From: Mariniphaga sp041686935
GTDB taxonomy: Bacteria > Bacteroidota > Bacteroidia > Bacteroidales > Prolixibacteraceae
Direction of reading: 5' to 3'
Length of the DNA: 64,000 bases
NCBI GenBank assembly: GCA_041686935.1
Contig: JAWLCW010000002.1
Location: 124,001 to 188,000 of the forward strand
Shown: positions 8,761 to 16,546 of the stretch, in pieces
How positions within the stretch are numbered: the first letter of the stretch is position 1
Layout: every line of letters starts with the position of its first letter
Notes under the pieces: generated by a model
What the model saw: only the letters and a program-made list of their open reading frames with translations
Told to the model about the DNA's origin: nothing
Databases searched by the model: none
Translations under genes and position numbers: made by a program

Positions 8761-10584
8761 TTATAAATCATTTAATCGCTGATTGTAAAGGTTTCTTGCG
8801 GCTGCACTCCATGATGGCGAAACCGGTAAAGGACCGGCAGAAATTATATCAGCACGTCCTTGTTTTAGTCCATCAATAAAATTCAGTTTAATTTCATCTA
8901 AATGTTTGTTTAATTTTGCCTGAACACTAGCAGTTTCTGTGGCATCGGTGTGCCCAAGAATATCATTTAACAGGTTTTGCATAACAAGCGGGCCTCCCCA
9001 AATATCATTTGCCAGTAAATTCCAGCTTCTTCCTGTCAGCCAGCGAACATATTTGTTATCACGCCAGTTTTGAAGTGTTATTGCCGGATTTCCAGGGTGT
9101 GGTGTAAATCGCACTGTACTTGCATTATCTACATTATCAATAGGGAAAATAGTTTTTGAATTGGGATCCAACATCATATTTCCAATATTGGCAGCCCACA
9201 CCAGGCGGTCGAAATTTCCCAAAAAAATGTCTGTTGCAGCCAGTTGACCAAGCGCTATGGCAAACGATGGACTTTTGGTAAGCGGTTTAAGCGGGCTTTC
9301 TGACCGTAACTTGTCTTTTCTGTTTTTTCCAACCCGATCTGCTCCCGGAATAATGTTTTTTGCATTTTTCTGGGCTTCCAGTAAGTCTTCAAAGGTTTCT
9401 GCATTGTTACCAACCTTTTCCTGAATCATGGTAGTATTAACTGCAATTTGTCCAAGCAGGTTGGCAGCCTTGGCATTTGTCAGGGCATTAGCAAGCACAG
9501 GCCCCGGTATTTGATTCTGGATGTCGTGAACATCGGCAGCAGTGGCAAACCGTCTTGTTAAAGAGGCTATATGCCATCTCGTGGCGTCTAACTTATTGTC
9601 TCTTGGTGGCTGCGACATCGCCCCGTGGAGATGGGAGGCAATCATTTCTTCGTCTTTTTCAACATTGGGTTTTACAACCAGTGTTGAACTTGCATCCGAC
9701 ATAAAAAGTACTCCACCGACTCCTCCGGCACTTGCAGCAATCGTTGTCACCTGGCTCCAATTCGTATTATTTAAACTTAATCGCTGAATAACCAGTTGGG
9801 CCGTGTGAGGACTGGATGTTTTATTTTTTGGGCCTGATTTCTTTAAATCAATAACTTTTCTTTGCAAAGCTTTTCCTCCCATCACATCCGCTTCCTTTTC
9901 CAAACCTTTATCATCGTTTACATTTACTTTATCCTGCAATTGTTTGGTTGGTTTTACGCGGCCCTGTTTTTGTTGCACCACATGCCAGGCTTCGTGGGGC
10001 AAGTGTTTTTCCTGCCCAGGCGCCAGGTGAATATCAGTACCCTGCGCGTAAGCATGGGCTTGCAAACCTTCAGGTTTATCCGAATTGTAATGCACCTGAA
10101 CATCATCCATGGAATAACCGGATAGATTTTCAATTCCCGATTTTAAATGGTCGGGGAGACCCGTATCGTTTTCCTGCTTCTGAACCGGATCAAATTTTCC
10201 CTGGAGCAGTTCCTCCTCTTCAATTTCCTGTTTTTGCACGGCATGAAATTTTCCCTGCAATAACTCTTCCTCTTCAACAGATTGCTTTTGAACAGTTTTG
10301 AATTTACCTTGCAGTAGTTCTTCTTCCTCAATTCCTTGTTCTTGTATGGAATTTTTTGCTCTGTTGTTCATTATCGCCTGCAGTTGAAACGTCTGATTTG
10401 CCTGCAGACTGTTTCGTGCCATTGTTTGCAGTTTCATTTGTGTGGTGATTTCCGGCCGGTTATCCACAAACTGAGGCGGAGTTTCACCAACTTTTGCTGT
10501 TTGGCTGGTATTTTTGTTTTGAGCAACATCATTAGAAACCACATGGTTTTTATTTTCCTGTGCCCTGGCTGCATGAATATTCAT
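8761..10584 (-). CDS. eCIS cargo candidate: DUF4157 domain plus AFK/PI-kinase-like C-terminal domain
   Basis: ATG at 10584 (607 aa) is preferred to the upstream TTG at 10620. Domains in order: eCIS signature 'PQFVDNRPEITTQMKLQTMA' (~37-56); three 18-residue repeats with core EEEELLQGKF (~84-137); DUF4157 (~142-223) with zinc-metalloprotease-like HEAWH at 197-201; then a ~320-residue C-terminal domain. This last domain has a glycine-rich start (GGVGGVLF), a strand 'LVVKP' with Lys305, an acidic helix 'KDEEMIASHL', then 'TDIFLGNFDRL' (Asp459), 'NIGNMML' (Asn466, Asn469) and 'FPIDNVDN' (Asp483). This is the K-E-D-N-D layout of kinase-fold enzymes, closest by eye to actin-fragmin kinase and PI3/4-kinases. 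Phosphorylation of a host protein such as actin is inference. It is the first gene of a minus-strand pair with the ion channel. Confidence 0.75.
   Translation of the reverse strand: MNIHAARAQENKNHVVSNDVAQNKNTSQTAKVGETPPQFVDNRPEITTQMKLQTMARNSLQANQTFQLQAIMNNRAKNSIQEQGIEEEELLQGKFKTVQKQSVEEEELLQGKFHAVQKQEIEEEELLQGKFDPVQKQENDTGLPDHLKSGIENLSGYSMDDVQVHYNSDKPEGLQAHAYAQGTDIHLAPGQEKHLPHEAWHVVQQKQGRVKPTKQLQDKVNVNDDKGLEKEADVMGGKALQRKVIDLKKSGPKNKTSSPHTAQLVIQRLSLNNTNWSQVTTIAASAGGVGGVLFMSDASSTLVVKPNVEKDEEMIASHLHGAMSQPPRDNKLDATRWHIASLTRRFATAADVHDIQNQIPGPVLANALTNAKAANLLGQIAVNTTMIQEKVGNNAETFEDLLEAQKNAKNIIPGADRVGKNRKDKLRSESPLKPLTKSPSFAIALGQLAATDIFLGNFDRLVWAANIGNMMLDPNSKTIFPIDNVDNASTVRFTPHPGNPAITLQNWRDNKYVRWLTGRSWNLLANDIWGGPLVMQNLLNDILGHTDATETASVQAKLNKHLDEIKLNFIDGLKQGRADIISAGPLPVSPSWSAAARNLYNQRLNDL
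10174..10335 (-). repeat. Three tandem 54-bp (18-residue) coding repeats
   Basis: Inside the DUF4157 protein, three consecutive 18-residue units share the core EEEELLQGKF followed by VQKQ. They differ at the two leading residues (GI, SV, EI) and at two positions after GKF (KT, HA, DP). Such acidic repeats are common between the N-terminal signature and DUF4157 in eCIS-associated proteins; their function is unknown. Copy number probably varies by slippage or unequal recombination. Confidence 0.9.
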
Positions 10585-10709
10585 AATCAATAATTTAATG
10601 ATTTCGTCTGAAACTGACAAAATACTGTTTTGTCTTATTTGGAATCAAGGTACAACAAATCAGACACATTTGCCTTAAAATGGAAGAAAATTTTTGTGAT
10701 TGTTTTTAC

Positions 10710-10717
10710 TATTTTTG
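10710..10717 (+). promoter_or_regulatory. -7 promoter element TATTTTTG
   Basis: Exact match to the Bacteroidota -7 consensus TAnnTTTG, 7 bp before the first base of the tRNA-Lys fragment. No well-spaced TTTG is seen at -33. It suggests the broken tRNA locus kept its promoter. Confidence 0.5.
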
Positions 10718-10724
10718 TATAAAA

Positions 10725-10762
10725 CGGCTTGTAGCTCAGTTGGCAGAGCAGTTGACTCTTAA
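10725..10762 (+). pseudogene. Truncated tRNA-Lys (5' part only)
   Basis: The 38 bases match the intact tRNA-Lys at 30070-30142 from the first acceptor base through the anticodon CTT and the following AA, with one difference (T for C in the 5' anticodon stem). After that the sequence diverges completely: there is no 3' anticodon stem, T arm or acceptor 3' strand within the next 100 bases. A tRNA cannot form. This looks like a gene cut within the anticodon loop, a common attachment point for tyrosine-recombinase elements, or an incomplete duplication. Confidence 0.8.
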
Positions 10763-10959
10763 AAAATATTTTCAACCAAATAGATTGTTTCTAAAAGTTT
10801 GCATATCAATAAGATAAACTGGTCTTTTTGTTTGTGCGCCAGATTTGTGCCAGAGTGTATGTTGAGTTGATTGTTTAAATTTAAATAATTCAACATTTTT
10901 AAATTTGAAGATAACTATAAAATTTTACTTCTTAACCTGACGTATTATTCACCGTTAGA

Positions 10960-11430
10960 TTATCCTCCTAACCATAATCCTTTCCAAAATGCAAATAGTT
11001 TGAAAATTAATACAAACGGAATTACAAATGTTGCTGAAAACCACCATCCAAAGTATTTATTATTTTTAAATTTTAAGTCGTCTTGTTTTAGTGCGAGATA
11101 AATAAAAAATGAAGCTAATAAATTCAGTACCAATACTAATATTATTTTCACCCATCCCAAAAGCAATATGCCGTTATACCCGTCTCTGCTAATATGCACA
11201 AGAAACTGATTAAATTCAACAGCTGTATAAGCCAATGCTCCGCAGATAATTATAATTCCAAACAATCCCAATCTGTTATGTTTTTTTAAAATTTTGTCAT
11301 AGAATAATGCTAATAATATTACACCACCCAGAAATAATGGAATTGCCACAAGAGCAATTATAGGCGTATCAAGAATAAGAGCACCAAATACTAAAAGTAT
11401 GAAACCAGCAATTCCTGTATGATTTTTCAC
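10960..11430 (-). CDS. Four-helix membrane protein of unknown function
   Basis: 156 residues with four hydrophobic segments (about 7-25 merging with 26-46, 57-75, 90-112, 128-150) and few polar loops. The N-terminus MKNHTGIAGFILLVFGALIL lacks a cleavable signal, so it is an integral inner-membrane protein. No family motif is recognised. It is isolated: the neighbouring minus-strand gene is 250 bp away and the broken tRNA is upstream of it. Low-GC composition fits an accessory gene. Confidence 0.6.
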   Translation of the reverse strand: MKNHTGIAGFILLVFGALILDTPIIALVAIPLFLGGVILLALFYDKILKKHNRLGLFGIIIICGALAYTAVEFNQFLVHISRDGYNGILLLGWVKIILVLVLNLLASFFIYLALKQDDLKFKNNKYFGWWFSATFVIPFVLIFKLFAFWKGLWLGG

Positions 11431-11680
11431 TTTTACATCATTTAATTAAAAAAAAAGTTAAGGATTAATTATCTGAAATACTATAAAACCTGTAAATTTC
11501 GGTATCATACGCCAACTTAAACAGGTTGAATCGTTTTTAATCGGGAATTTTTGTAATTCATCCAAAATATTTTGTTTTTATTTTGTATATGATACTTTAA
11601 TTTTTAATATGTGCTAATTACAAAGGAAATTTGCAAGTTTGTCATTGCAGCGCTATTTTTCACCGTTTTTGAATTTTAGG

Positions 11681-12862
11681 TTAAAAAGAACTCAAAGGAA
11701 ATTTCTGACATCCATTATTTCTGAGTTTTTGGATGGCATTGTTAAAAGAAATATCTAACGCATTTCCTACCGGTTTTTGACAAAAAGGGCAGGCATGAAT
11801 TTCACCCTTCGAATCGATGTACAAGTATCGGTTTCCGGCTCCCAGGCACCCCACTTGTCGTTGATCGAAACCCGGAAACATTACAATGGGCCAGGTTCTG
11901 AATTCATCATCGTTGTATGATTTCAAATAGAAATTTGTAAGCATTTTTATTTGTTCAGGATTCAGGGAAACATCCTTTCCGGTGAAACGTCCAACTTTCC
12001 TCGCTTCCAAAATTTTTATGAAACCCACATTCCAAGCTTTGGCCAGTTCATAATATTTCAGAATATTTTCCTGAGTTGTAAATTCTTTTGTGGCACAAAG
12101 AGCCAGAGATACAATAATTCCGGCCCGGTGGCAGTTTTGAACTGCTTCTTTCACCCAATAAAAAGATTTTCCATGGTGGCGAAAAGAATTGTGCGCCGTT
12201 TCTTCCCAATGATCTAAACTGATGCTTGCTCCCGTAAGTCCTGCCTTTTTCAGATCCAATGCTTTTTCCAGGGTCAATCCAAACCCCGATGTCAGCAACC
12301 AGCAATCCATATTTGTTTTTGATTTTTTAATCAGGACCAAAAGATCGTCAAACCTGGCCAGTGGTTCCCCTCCTCCAAACTGGATATGTGTGAGCCCAAG
12401 AGATTTCAATTTTTCCAATATTGTGATCAGTTGGTCTGGTTTTAAATGTTCCTGAGAGCTGAGATTATCCCACTCAAAACAATGCGTACACTTTAATGGA
12501 CATCGGCTGGTTATAGAATAAATAACGGTATTCATCATTATTTTTCGCTCCCTGTTGCCTTCTACTCTTTTCAATTCAGCCTCTAAAAAACGGTTGAATG
12601 TGCCGGAGGGAAAACCCGGAATCTGGTCTGCAAAGTGATATTTTTGGCCATTCTGTACAAAACGGGTAATTTTTGAATACCCCTGAATTTTTGTTCGTTT
12701 TTCAGCAAACTTTTTGAGGTTCCGGATTATGGTTAATGGATTATTTTTCGTCTTTAAAGCATGCAGGAAAATGTTGAGAAATAATCTTTTGCTAACCCAC
12801 GCTGCTTTGTTTCCGTTTATAATTGTGCAGGGTTTTATTCCATCCAATGGTTGATTATTCAT
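11681..12862 (-). CDS. Radical SAM / SPASM-like protein
   Basis: 393 residues. The radical SAM cluster motif CPLKCTHC (CxxxCxxC) is at about residues 125-132, after a ~120-residue N-terminal extension. 'FGGGEP' (SAM-binding GGE motif) follows at ~163, with 'GASISLDHW' and later TIM-barrel strands. The C-terminal region has 'VGCLGAGNRYLYIDSKGEI' and 'ACPFC', typical of a SPASM-like auxiliary cluster, though with fewer Cys than classical SPASM. Such enzymes often modify peptides or act in cofactor maturation. The start ATG overlaps the stop of the upstream lipoprotein gene by 8 bp, so translation is probably coupled. No small precursor-peptide gene was recognised nearby, so the substrate is unknown. 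Confidence 0.85.
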   Translation of the reverse strand: MNNQPLDGIKPCTIINGNKAAWVSKRLFLNIFLHALKTKNNPLTIIRNLKKFAEKRTKIQGYSKITRFVQNGQKYHFADQIPGFPSGTFNRFLEAELKRVEGNRERKIMMNTVIYSITSRCPLKCTHCFEWDNLSSQEHLKPDQLITILEKLKSLGLTHIQFGGGEPLARFDDLLVLIKKSKTNMDCWLLTSGFGLTLEKALDLKKAGLTGASISLDHWEETAHNSFRHHGKSFYWVKEAVQNCHRAGIIVSLALCATKEFTTQENILKYYELAKAWNVGFIKILEARKVGRFTGKDVSLNPEQIKMLTNFYLKSYNDDEFRTWPIVMFPGFDQRQVGCLGAGNRYLYIDSKGEIHACPFCQKPVGNALDISFNNAIQKLRNNGCQKFPLSSF

Positions 12863-14558
12863 TGGAGTTCATTTTCTGCGAAAGTGAAATAAATTCTTCG
12901 TACAGTTCCCTTGAATACTGAGCCATTCTTCCCGGGTCACGGAAAGATTTTAGTGTTTTCCAGTCAGCGCGGCCTTCCTGTTCCCTGATGATTTTGTAAT
13001 ACCCTTTACTGTGAAGGATAATCGTACGGTTTTCAGCAGTAAACTCAGGCACGGGGAAAGTAAGCGTGGCTTCATTCCCAATTTCGGGTTGTGAATAATA
13101 CTGAAGGTCATCACTTTTTATGGCGTTAACAACATCGAGGCCATTTTCATCAATGGCTTCCAATGCCGATACGGTTTTTACTTCCAGCGGAATATTTTCC
13201 GTAAAATCCATGGCTGCATAATCCATTTCCCAGAACATCAACCCTGTTTCGAGTTTAATTTTTACGATATCACTTTTTATATCTTTCAGGTTAATGGCCA
13301 GAATATCATTTTTCATGGCCATTGGACCGGCAATTTCATAAAAATCCTGCAATTCCCATTCACCCTCATTTTCCAGATACACTGCCAGAGGAAATCCCTG
13401 GTTGAACATCAAATCGCGAAGTTCTTGAGATGGTTTTTTCGCTTCTTTCCGGTCAAATTTGTAGTACCTGCCACCAAACATATCGTGGAAACTGGAGAAC
13501 ACATGCTCAACCCACACTGAGTTTTTAGCGCGAATCATTAATTTTCCATTGGTGGCATTTTCGGGTTTGGCAAAAGTGAGAACAACTCCTGCAAAATGAT
13601 GATCTGAAACTGATATGTCATTAAAAATAAACGCATTTTCATCCTTTTCGCTAATCAGTAATAAAACATCCTGACCGTCAAATGCTTCTGCCTTTACGGG
13701 AAGAACAGGTTCGGAAAAGGTCTGCACCTGACCGTATTTGTCCATTAAAACATTCACATTATCAGGATGGTCAAACACTGCAAGTTCCAACAGATTAATG
13801 TGCTGAATTTCCTTAACTTCGTTTGTAACTTTCATGAGATACTGCCCTTCAACCGGTTTAAAACCGGGCAATGCCAAATAATCATGCCTTTCCAGGCCGG
13901 GCTGAATTGCACCACTGAATATTTCGCCTGCAAAGTGGTACGAATCACCATCATACGTATATATAAACGGGCACGATTCTTTAAAAATTAAAACGAGAAT
14001 TACCAAAATCACAAATGCTATTGCTCCTGCACCCAAAACTCCCAACACCCAGGAACCTGTTGTGGTTGCGGTGTCCTTGTCGTATATCTCCACTTTACTG
14101 ACTGAACTTACAGGAATGGAAACCATTTTATTTCCAAGATCAGCATATTCATTTGTGTAAATGTGTACCTCGTTTAGCAAATAAGTCTGCCTATTACTTA
14201 ATTTTTTATAATACCGGTTGGGCTTGTTGGGTTTGACCTGATAATTAATATAGTTATCACCTATTTCCCCGATTTCTCCCAACAAAGTGCTATCCCGAAT
14301 TTCAACATTCGCCAATCTCAGTACCTTTTCATTAAAATGAAGATAAAAATTCTTACCCTGACTTTCGAGACTCGAAATTGTTTCAGCAGAAGGATTGCTT
14401 TTGGCATTCACTTTAAAGTAATAGCAACCTTGGGTGAGGTTGAGCGTGGCAGCAGCTAAAAATACTGCAATATACCGGGTCACATTCCATTTCTGGATGG
14501 TCAAAAGACTGGGAAATTTTTTCCAGGCTTCTAAAAATCTTTTCTCTTTGGTTTTCAT
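12855..14558 (-). CDS. Putative lipoprotein with internal membrane helix, unknown function
   Basis: 567 residues. The N-terminus has a long basic leader and a hydrophobic stretch ending in 'LNLTQGC' (Cys at ~45), a possible lipobox, although the leader is unusually long. Residues ~50-165 form a beta-rich domain. A strong transmembrane helix lies at ~170-190, followed by 'CPFIYTYDGDSYHFAGEIFSGA', a motif I associate with uncharacterised Bacteroidota secreted proteins. The rest is beta-rich and acidic. It is the middle gene of a minus-strand trio, 11 bp after the barrel protein and overlapping the radical SAM gene by 8 bp, so the three probably act together. No catalytic motif is seen. Confidence 0.6.
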   Translation of the reverse strand: MKTKEKRFLEAWKKFPSLLTIQKWNVTRYIAVFLAAATLNLTQGCYYFKVNAKSNPSAETISSLESQGKNFYLHFNEKVLRLANVEIRDSTLLGEIGEIGDNYINYQVKPNKPNRYYKKLSNRQTYLLNEVHIYTNEYADLGNKMVSIPVSSVSKVEIYDKDTATTTGSWVLGVLGAGAIAFVILVILVLIFKESCPFIYTYDGDSYHFAGEIFSGAIQPGLERHDYLALPGFKPVEGQYLMKVTNEVKEIQHINLLELAVFDHPDNVNVLMDKYGQVQTFSEPVLPVKAEAFDGQDVLLLISEKDENAFIFNDISVSDHHFAGVVLTFAKPENATNGKLMIRAKNSVWVEHVFSSFHDMFGGRYYKFDRKEAKKPSQELRDLMFNQGFPLAVYLENEGEWELQDFYEIAGPMAMKNDILAINLKDIKSDIVKIKLETGLMFWEMDYAAMDFTENIPLEVKTVSALEAIDENGLDVVNAIKSDDLQYYSQPEIGNEATLTFPVPEFTAENRTIILHSKGYYKIIREQEGRADWKTLKSFRDPGRMAQYSRELYEEFISLSQKMNSNE

Positions 14559-14569
14559 TTTATTCAGGT

Positions 14570-15358
14570 TTAAAAAATAAGTGATGCTTCAATTACAAAA
14601 AAACTTGAACGAAACTTTGGATTGGAATATAGCGGAATATCCATCCCAATACTAAACTGATAGAATTTGGCCGGTTGCCAGATAAACATCGAAGACAATA
14701 ATATGCTATTCATTGAATTATTGGTGTCTTTCGTCACAATATACCATGGCTCCTGGTTTAAATCCCGGTACTTTTGGATAGTATATTTTCCTGTAAGCCA
14801 GTGCAAACCGCCGGATATCCTGAAAGGCCCCGGGTCAAAAATATAGGCATCAATACCTGCACTGCCATTCCAGCGCAGGTATCTCATTAAATTGCCAGAA
14901 TACATTTCATTATCATACTGTTCATAAATATGCAGGTTAAAAGGTTCCAGATTTTTTGAAAAGGCAGTATAGATCCCAAGGGTGCCATCTCCCAACAAAT
15001 ATTTATAAGACAATTTAATATTTTTGTAAAAAGTGATAGCAGCAACATCTAAACCCAAAGAATTCTGTTTAAACTGTATATTTCCATTTTTCTGAATCAT
15101 TGGTTCCGGAAGAAGAGGTTGAAAAACAGCCTTTGTTCCGTTGGCAAAAAGAATACTGTCAATGGCGTTTATACTAATAAACCGAACAGTTCCTTCTGCA
15201 TCGCCCGGAAGGTTATACGATCGGCTTTTCCCTGCTGAAGAAAGATTATAAACCTGAATTACTTCGCCATTTTTTTTATAGACTACATCTTGTGCATTGG
15301 CCTTCAAAATTGTTCCTATAAAAGAGACTATTAGAACAAAGCACCAATTTACTCTCAT
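14570..15358 (-). CDS. Secreted beta-barrel-like protein, first gene of radical-SAM trio
   Basis: 262 residues with a clear signal peptide (MRVNWCFVLIVSFIGTILKANAQ). Residues ~25-75 ('DVVYKKNGEVIQVYNL') resemble the small beta domain found at the start of many Bacteroidota outer-membrane proteins. From ~95 on, alternating strands with aromatic ends (YKYLLGDGTLGIYTAF, SGGLHWLTGKYTI, YQFSIGMDIPLY) finish with the terminal aromatic 'EASLIF', characteristic of an outer-membrane barrel. It starts the three-gene run with the lipoprotein and radical SAM genes. No specific family recognised. Confidence 0.6.
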   Translation of the reverse strand: MRVNWCFVLIVSFIGTILKANAQDVVYKKNGEVIQVYNLSSAGKSRSYNLPGDAEGTVRFISINAIDSILFANGTKAVFQPLLPEPMIQKNGNIQFKQNSLGLDVAAITFYKNIKLSYKYLLGDGTLGIYTAFSKNLEPFNLHIYEQYDNEMYSGNLMRYLRWNGSAGIDAYIFDPGPFRISGGLHWLTGKYTIQKYRDLNQEPWYIVTKDTNNSMNSILLSSMFIWQPAKFYQFSIGMDIPLYSNPKFRSSFFVIEASLIF

Positions 15359-15491
15359 TTTAAAAATGTTAGTTATTAATTTCTGTCCTTTTTTAAATAA
15401 AAAGTTACGGAAAAATTACATACAATACTATACTTTGGATACAATAAAACTTCTGATCAGGTAATATTTCTTGTTTTACGGGTTGATTTTA

Positions 15492-15499
15492 TACGTTTG
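15492..15499 (+). promoter_or_regulatory. Orphan -7 element TACGTTTG
   Basis: Exact TAnnTTTG match with a CTTG at 15470-15473, 18 bp upstream. All neighbouring genes are on the minus strand, so if active it would make a noncoding or antisense RNA. Chance occurrence is quite possible. Confidence 0.25.
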
Positions 15500-15789
15500 C
15501 AGAAAAATTTGAAAATTGATATTTGCGGATACCTTCGGGATAGCTCCAATTAAATACTTTCCTTTCAATTCTTCCAATAAAATTAAAATCATTGTCAATT
15601 CCTTCATTTAATTTTGTGTACCGTGTTTAAAACTTATTTCGTCAAAATTTCTATATTTGATTTTTATACTTCTTATTGTGTTATATTTTTTCTTCTATAA
15701 TTCCCTAATATTCAACACGAACCAAACATAAAACCGTCGTTAAGTACATAGAAAAAGATCCTGTAAAATAAACCGGGTTGTAGTTCAAT

Positions 15790-15805
15790 CCCGATAGCTA
15801 TCGGG
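15790..15805. repeat. Perfect 16-bp palindrome CCCGATAGCTATCGGG
   Basis: Self-complementary over all 16 bases, just 3' of the TPR gene that ends at 15864. It could be a dispersed palindromic repeat or part of a terminator; no T-tract follows on the minus strand. Confidence 0.7.
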
Positions 15806-15863
15806 AACTCATCGCTGGGTCTTGCAGACTGCTCAGACTCCTATTTTTTAGCCCCAGTTATTC

Positions 15864-16532
15864 TTAATTGATTCCTATTTCTTTTTTAAATCCAGGATGA
15901 AGTATATTAGGATCTTTCTTATTAGCTAATATCCCATAATACTTAGCGCTATCTAATTTATTTTCATGATAATAAGCTAGTGCTAGTTGTCCATACGCGT
16001 ATGCATTTTCAGGATTTATTAAAATACACTTTTTTAAATAAAATTTTGCTGAATTAAGTTCATTAAGCCATTTGTCATTTTGACCACTTTTCTTAAGAAA
16101 GTAAGCATGATTAAAATAACATATTACTAAGTGTTTTATAACTTCTTCATCTTGCGGATTTAAATTGTAGCAGATTAAAAGGTAGTTTAGAGCTTCATAA
16201 TACTCTTTTCTTGCAGTTAGAATAGCACCAAAACCACAATTTACCTCTGTTAATGTGCTATCTAGAAGCCATGCTTGATTGAACCTTAGCATAGCGGTTT
16301 CATAATCACGATGAGAAAAGAATTCCCAACCTATGATTAACGCTTCTTTTGCTGCAATATCTCTTGAACCAAATTGTTTTTCCATTGTCTCAATGAATTC
16401 ATTATCAATGTCAATGAACTTTTGTGATTTTTTTACATCCCCGTATCGAGGTCTGATATTATCAGGTTCTTGAGCAATTGATAACTTTGCAACTGACAGC
16501 AAAAAAATGGAATAAACTAACATAGTTTTCAT
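15864..16532 (-). CDS. Secreted TPR protein
   Basis: 222 residues with an N-terminal signal peptide (MKTMLVYSIFLLSVAKLSIAQ). Residues ~60-210 form about four tetratricopeptide repeats, with typical spacing of G/A/Y residues, for example 'ALIIGWEFFSHRDYETAMLRF', 'YYEALNYLLICYNLNPQDEE' and 'NAYAYGQLALAYYHENKLDSA'. TPRs bind proteins; no partner can be named. It starts 14 bp downstream of another secreted TPR gene on the same strand (stop at 16547), so the two form an operon. Confidence 0.75.
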   Translation of the reverse strand: MKTMLVYSIFLLSVAKLSIAQEPDNIRPRYGDVKKSQKFIDIDNEFIETMEKQFGSRDIAAKEALIIGWEFFSHRDYETAMLRFNQAWLLDSTLTEVNCGFGAILTARKEYYEALNYLLICYNLNPQDEEVIKHLVICYFNHAYFLKKSGQNDKWLNELNSAKFYLKKCILINPENAYAYGQLALAYYHENKLDSAKYYGILANKKDPNILHPGFKKEIGIN

Positions 16533-16546
16533 TTCTATAGTTTTAT

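Larger units (their letters stand above)
10621..10959. other. Intergenic region with broken tRNA and possible integration scar
   Basis: No convincing gene. It contains a plus-strand promoter-like box (10710-10717), a tRNA-Lys 5' fragment (10725-10762), and then unrelated AT-rich DNA including the paired phrase 'gtgcgccagatttgtgccag' near 10834-10853. The two GTGC(G)CAG-like words there resemble the repeated 3' sequences left beside tRNA-targeting recombinases, but no integrase gene is visible. Confidence 0.5.
15359..15863. other. 505-bp gene-free region with orphan promoter and palindrome
   Basis: No supported coding frame. It holds a plus-strand -7 match (15492-15499) with no plus-strand gene after it, and a perfect 16-bp palindrome (15790-15805). 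The rest is AT-rich. Confidence 0.5.

Noticed and set aside
8673..8879. 68-residue plus-strand open frame over the channel and cargo gene ends
   Set aside because: Antisense to two well-supported genes and not protein-like.
10184..10335. Tandem repeats considered as a CRISPR-like array
   Set aside because: Period is 54 bp, the units are in-frame protein repeats with no unique spacers, and no cas gene is present.
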